From: Desulfoluna spongiiphila
GTDB lineage: Bacteria > Desulfobacterota > Desulfobacteria > Desulfobacterales > Desulfolunaceae
Assembly (NCBI RefSeq): GCF_900101345.1
Contig: NZ_FMUX01000026.1
Coordinates: 1-64,000 of the forward strand
Direction of reading: 5' to 3'
DNA: 64,000 nt
Positions 60,304-64,000 of the stretch are shown here, piece after piece. A program made the position numbers and the translations under genes. The notes beneath the pieces were generated by a model. It ran no database searches. It saw only the letters and a program-made list of their open reading frames with translations, and was not told where the DNA came from. Every line of letters starts with the position of its first letter. Positions within the stretch are counted from its first letter, which is position 1.

Positions 60304-63282
60304 TCAGGCGATGACCCGGCCGAGGACCTCGGCCAGCTCTTTGAGGGTAAAGGGTTTCAGCAGGATCTCGGCACCCTCTACGTTGCCCAGGGAGCTTCTC
60401 GTCATGGGCTCCGGGCGGCCGGAAGTCACCACCAGGGGAATCCCCGGCGCGTGGTCTCGCACCGTGCGAACCATCTCCACCCCGCCGACACCTTCCGTAA
60501 AAAGATCCATCACCACCGCCTCGTATTTTTTCGGCCGCTGGGCAAACACCTCCAGGGCCTTCTGCCCGTCCGTAAACGCCTCCACTTCATAGCCCAGACG
60601 CCCCAGAACCTCACGGGCCAGGTCGATGAGGATCTCCTCATCATCGAGCAAGAGCACGGTCCCTTTGGCCTCCCCCACAGCCCGCGCCCCCTCGGGACCG
60701 CTTCCGTCAAGGGGAACGATGGGCAGGTACACATGAAAGGTGGCGCCCTTTCCACGCTCGCTGTCCAGGCTCACGGCGCCGCCGTGGTTCAACACGATCC
60801 CATGGACCACGGCCAGCCCCATGCCCGTGCCTTTGCCCACCTCCTTGGTGGTGTAGTAGGGCTCAAATATCCTCGGGGCAATCTCCGGGTCCACCCCGTG
60901 GCCCGTATCCGAGACACTTAAACGGACATAGGGTCCCTCGGGCAGGTGCAGGACCAGCGACAGGTTCTCTTCCACCGTTACCTCTTCGGCATGGACGTGA
61001 ATCGCGCCTCCCCCTTCGCCGATGGCGTGGAAGGCGTTGGTGGCCAGGTTGATGATGATCTGGTGGATCTGCACGGCATCGGCCACCACCCGCAGTTTGC
61101 CCTCCCCTGCCGTAAACCGGACGTCGATGGTGGAGGGAAGGGACGCGCTGAGGAACCCCACCGTCTCCTTCAGGTGCTCCCGCAGGTAACAGGGCTCCCG
61201 CTTCTGCTTGTTCCTCCGGCTGAAGGCAAGGATCTGGGCCACCAGGTCCCTGGCCCTCTGGCCCGCCTTCTCGATCTGCATGATCTTCTCCCGGGCCTTC
61301 ACGTTCTCCTCGGAGATGTACATAATCGCCAGCCGCGTGTAGCCCATCACCGCCATGAGGATGCTGTTGAAGTCGTGGGCGATGCCGCCTGCCAGCACCC
61401 CGATGGACTCCATCTTCTGGGCCTGTCTCAGCTTGCGCTGAAGGGCCTCGCGCTCCCGCTCCAGGTGCCGCCGCTCCGTGATATCCCGGGACACCAGCAG
61501 GATCTCCCGGGCCTTGCCGCCCTCGTCCCTCAGGAACCGTGCCGACAATTCACTCCACACCCGGGAGCCGTCTTTGCGTTTCAGTTCGGTTTCATAGATG
61601 AAGGCATTTCGCGGGTACCCGCCGCGGGAGGTGAGGGCATGGTTCAGGACCGAGCGAATCTCCCGCTCCGAGTCGTCGGTGAGGACAATCCCGACGCACT
61701 GCCCGATCAGCTCCTCCTCTTCGTAGCCCAGGAGTTTCACCACCGAAGGGCTCAGATAGGTAAACTCCAGGGGCTCGATACTCAGGATACTGATGGTCTC
61801 CATGACGTTGTCCGCCAGGAGCCGGGAGCGTTTCTCGCTCTGCTCCGCCTCCTCCTGGGTCCGTTTCCGCTCGGCGGCCTCCTCCACCAGGGCCCCGGTG
61901 TGCCGGGACAGCTCCTCCTGAAGGCGGCTCAGGTTCTGATAAACCGTGGAGTTGTAAAGGGCAATGGAGACAAACTCCTTGATGCGGCTGACAAAACGCT
62001 CCTCCCCGAGGGTAAGACCCAGCCGCGCCGATTTTTTCGGAAAAAGAACCAGCCCCAGTAACTCGCCGTACCGGGAGAGGGAGACGATGTACCCGCACCC
62101 GCACTGATCAAGGAGGACCACAACCTCCCGACGAACCTCCTGGTTGGCGGCCCGCCGCTCCACCTCCCGGCGGTCCAGGGGCACCTGCAGCAGGGAGAGC
62201 CAGCGATGGGTCGCCTCAGACAATTCCAGGGCCCGGCCTGTGTCCTCCTCCAGAAAGCCCTCCCCTTTCCGGGTAAAAAACACCATGCCCCGGATGCGGA
62301 GGGTCTCTCCCACGGTCCGGCGGAACTCGTTGATCATCTCGTCGGTACGGCGCAGAAGCAGAATGTTTTCGGAAAAATGGGTCTCCACCTTTTTCAGGTC
62401 GAGCCGCTGCCGCCCCTGGAGCCGGTGGACCACAGGCAGCATGACCTGCAGGGCGCGAAAGCTCAGATAAAACCAGCAGAGAATAAAGAAAAAGAGCGTC
62501 ACCGGCCCGATGGCTCGGAAAAATGGGTGGATAAGATAAAGGAGCCCAAAGTTCGGAGCCAGGAAAAGCCCAGCGGCCACGCCCCCCACCACCAAAAAAC
62601 GAACCACGGCGCAGACGTTGGACACCCGGTCCCGAAACAGGGCACAGGCAAGGGTCAGCATGGGAAAGAAGAGCCAGTTTCCCGGGGTGTAAAGGGAAAA
62701 ACCGGACAGGGGAATAAGGTCCAGGGTGAACAGCACCACCGCACTCACCACAGAACCCACCGCAAGGCGAAGATCCCGCTGCTCTTCCACGGAGTACGCC
62801 CACCCCATGCCCCCGCGGCAGAGCCGGAGCAGGTACCCTGCCGTCACCACGCATACCAGGACATGGAGGTAAAAAAGCGGCCCGGCATCCGCCACAACGC
62901 CCCAGGGATACCGGTGTACCCCCTGGACGTACCAGGGGGTCAGGCTCGCCGCCGACAACCCCAGGGTCACGCCGAGGCCGAAGCGCTCCAGCCGATCGTT
63001 ACGCAAATCGAGCCATCGGTATACAAAGTGGATATGGGCAAGGGAAACCCAGACGAACAAGAGATGATGCAACCGCTCCATGCATACGGACAGGGTCACG
63101 GGCACCAGGGGCTGGATAAAATAGAAAAGGGCATCGAGGGACCAGAGCAGACAGACGAATGGGAAAAAAGGATTTTCCACCCGAAATCGCCCCTTGAGCC
63201 TTGCCGCCACGGCCAGAAAAAGGCCGATAAAGACCGTCATGGCTGCCGGTATATGAAACATCAATTGCACATCTCTCATCAT
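60304..63282 (-). CDS. Membrane hybrid histidine kinase with GAF and PAS domains
   Basis: The 992-residue protein begins with about eight membrane helices (residues 1-290), then a GAF-like region (about 320-470), a short coiled coil, a PAS domain ('ISILSIEPLEFTYLSPSVVK' onward, with 'LVSRDITERR' at its end), HisKA with AHDFNSIL, HATPase_c (NLATNAFHAIG, DTGHGV, GTGMGLAVV) and a C-terminal receiver (LLLDDEE, VVMDLF). The receiver would pass the phosphate on to an unknown Hpt protein or response regulator. It lies 11 bases downstream of another hybrid kinase in the same direction. Confidence 0.9.
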   Translation of the reverse strand: MMRDVQLMFHIPAAMTVFIGLFLAVAARLKGRFRVENPFFPFVCLLWSLDALFYFIQPLVPVTLSVCMERLHHLLFVWVSLAHIHFVYRWLDLRNDRLERFGLGVTLGLSAASLTPWYVQGVHRYPWGVVADAGPLFYLHVLVCVVTAGYLLRLCRGGMGWAYSVEEQRDLRLAVGSVVSAVVLFTLDLIPLSGFSLYTPGNWLFFPMLTLACALFRDRVSNVCAVVRFLVVGGVAAGLFLAPNFGLLYLIHPFFRAIGPVTLFFFILCWFYLSFRALQVMLPVVHRLQGRQRLDLKKVETHFSENILLLRRTDEMINEFRRTVGETLRIRGMVFFTRKGEGFLEEDTGRALELSEATHRWLSLLQVPLDRREVERRAANQEVRREVVVLLDQCGCGYIVSLSRYGELLGLVLFPKKSARLGLTLGEERFVSRIKEFVSIALYNSTVYQNLSRLQEELSRHTGALVEEAAERKRTQEEAEQSEKRSRLLADNVMETISILSIEPLEFTYLSPSVVKLLGYEEEELIGQCVGIVLTDDSEREIRSVLNHALTSRGGYPRNAFIYETELKRKDGSRVWSELSARFLRDEGGKAREILLVSRDITERRHLEREREALQRKLRQAQKMESIGVLAGGIAHDFNSILMAVMGYTRLAIMYISEENVKAREKIMQIEKAGQRARDLVAQILAFSRRNKQKREPCYLREHLKETVGFLSASLPSTIDVRFTAGEGKLRVVADAVQIHQIIINLATNAFHAIGEGGGAIHVHAEEVTVEENLSLVLHLPEGPYVRLSVSDTGHGVDPEIAPRIFEPYYTTKEVGKGTGMGLAVVHGIVLNHGGAVSLDSERGKGATFHVYLPIVPLDGSGPEGARAVGEAKGTVLLLDDEEILIDLAREVLGRLGYEVEAFTDGQKALEVFAQRPKKYEAVVMDLFTEGVGGVEMVRTVRDHAPGIPLVVTSGRPEPMTRSSLGNVEGAEILLKPFTLKELAEVLGRVIA

Positions 63283-63293
63283 GGTCCTGTTCG

Positions 63294-64000
63294 TTACGAC
63301 GCCGAAACCGGCATGTCCCTGCCTGAAATATCCCCATGCGACTCGGGGGCCGGAAGCTCCTTCGCCACCTTGTGCTGTCCGCTGCGGACCCCGTGGATGG
63401 CCTCTGCCAGTTCTTTCATGGGCACCGGCTTGAACAGCACCGCCGATACCCCCATCTCCTCATGGCGCCGGCCCACAATCTCGTTGCTGAACCCGGTGCA
63501 CAGGATCACCGGGACCCCGTCGCATACGGCCCTCACGCTTTCGGCCAGTTTCAGGCCGGACATCCGCGGCATGGTCATGTCCGTCACCACCACGTCAAAG
63601 CCCCCGGGGTCTTTTTTAAACCGGTCCAGGGCCTCCACGGGGTCTTCCAGGGCCACCACCTCAAAGCCCATGCGGACCAGGGCTTCGCCGGCCAGCTCCA
63701 CCAGCATGGTCTCATCATCCACAAACAGAACACGTCCCCGGCACACCTTGCCCGGTTCCCCGCTGCTCAAGGGGACATCCGTACCCCCTGCGGCTTCGGG
63801 GAGATAGACATCCACGGTGGTGCCGGCGCCTTTGTCCGAAGCCACCACCACGGCCCCGTTGTGGCTCAGGATGATCCCCTGGACCACGGCCAGCCCCATG
63901 CCCGTGCCCTTGTCGGGCTCCTTGGTGGTAAAATAGGGTTCAAAGATGCGGGCCCGAACCTCATCGTCCATGCCTCCCCCGGGGTCCGACACCCGCAGGA
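63294..64000 (-). CDS. Hybrid histidine kinase, C-terminal part (cut by window edge)
   Basis: The visible about 235 residues are the end of a HATPase_c domain (SDPGGGMDDEVRARIFEPYF, GTGMGLAVVQG) and a receiver (LFVDDET, VVTDMTMPRMSG, LFKPVPM). The rest lies beyond the right edge. It closely resembles the following kinase in its HATPase and is 11 bases from its start, so the two kinases form one operon, perhaps after duplication. Confidence 0.88.
   Translation of the reverse strand, partial: LRVSDPGGGMDDEVRARIFEPYFTTKEPDKGTGMGLAVVQGIILSHNGAVVVASDKGAGTTVDVYLPEAAGGTDVPLSSGEPGKVCRGRVLFVDDETMLVELAGEALVRMGFEVVALEDPVEALDRFKKDPGGFDVVVTDMTMPRMSGLKLAESVRAVCDGVPVILCTGFSNEIVGRRHEEMGVSAVLFKPVPMKELAEAIHGVRSGQHKVAKELPAPESHGDISGRDMPVSAS

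Noticed and set aside
62206..63807. 533-residue plus-strand frame
   Set aside because: Antisense across two hybrid kinases; no domain and repetitive charged composition.

Overview
The window has two parts. Bases 1 to about 21,710 are an integrated mobile element next to a tRNA-Leu gene. Bases 21,711 to 64,000 are ordinary chromosome of a GC-rich, probably marine, anaerobic Desulfobacterota (a sulfate reducer of the Desulfobacteraceae/Desulfoluna type). The host call rests on a tungsten-type aldehyde:ferredoxin oxidoreductase with a four-cluster ferredoxin, a class III PHA synthase (PhaE/PhaC), QueH and many hybrid histidine kinases. It is an inference from gene content, not a sequence match.

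Mobile element. From the tRNA end leftwards it carries a tyrosine integrase with a small excisionase-like protein, a ParA/ParB pair, and an immunity region (coiled-coil repressor facing a Cro-like gene, with a ribbon-helix-helix gene). Next comes an AT-rich cargo block (a 1344-residue P-loop ATPase ending in a nuclease-like domain, a SEC-C protein, a 169-residue protein and an orphan HigA). Leftward phage genes follow: a CII-like regulator, an HTH gene with an in-frame TGA, a replication initiator, DnaB, a zinc-ribbon protein, and small and large terminase. No capsid, portal or tail gene is visible. Where they would be expected, left of the terminase, there are repeated copies of a small excisionase-like gene, a 13-repeat TPR protein, a dGTPase fragment and an IS transposase cut by the window edge. 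A 16-bp palindrome (TGTCTACGCGTAGACA) lies inside parB and recurs with 1-2 mismatches beside each copy of the small HTH gene; it is a strong candidate for the parS site of this ParAB. The left end of the element is not in the window.

Chromosome. After tRNA-Leu(UAA) come maf, yggS and queH, then a GAF-MshEN-GspE-type ATPase, an ABC-F protein and a phaE-phaC-phaJ operon. These are followed by a LysM protein, a large DUF89/ARMT1-like protein, a LuxR-type response regulator, a TetR regulator, a PilZ protein and a second ABC-F (Uup-like). A leftward alcohol/aldehyde locus follows: SCP2-like protein, metal-site-less Fe-ADH paralogue, active Fe-ADH, AOR and ferredoxin, with a TetR gene upstream. The right end holds a soluble hybrid histidine kinase, an EamA transporter, RtcB, a Bax-type glucosaminidase, a divergent ArgJ, a YgiQ radical SAM protein and two adjacent hybrid histidine kinases, the last one cut by the window edge. 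Structured intergenic repeats with an 11-bp terminal inverted repeat are scattered between 42.7 and 50.4 kb.

Most promising for new biology: the ATPase-nuclease cargo block in the phage-like element, the parS/HTH repeat system, the structured repeat whose stem sequences change in a compensatory way, and the paired active/inactive Fe-ADH.
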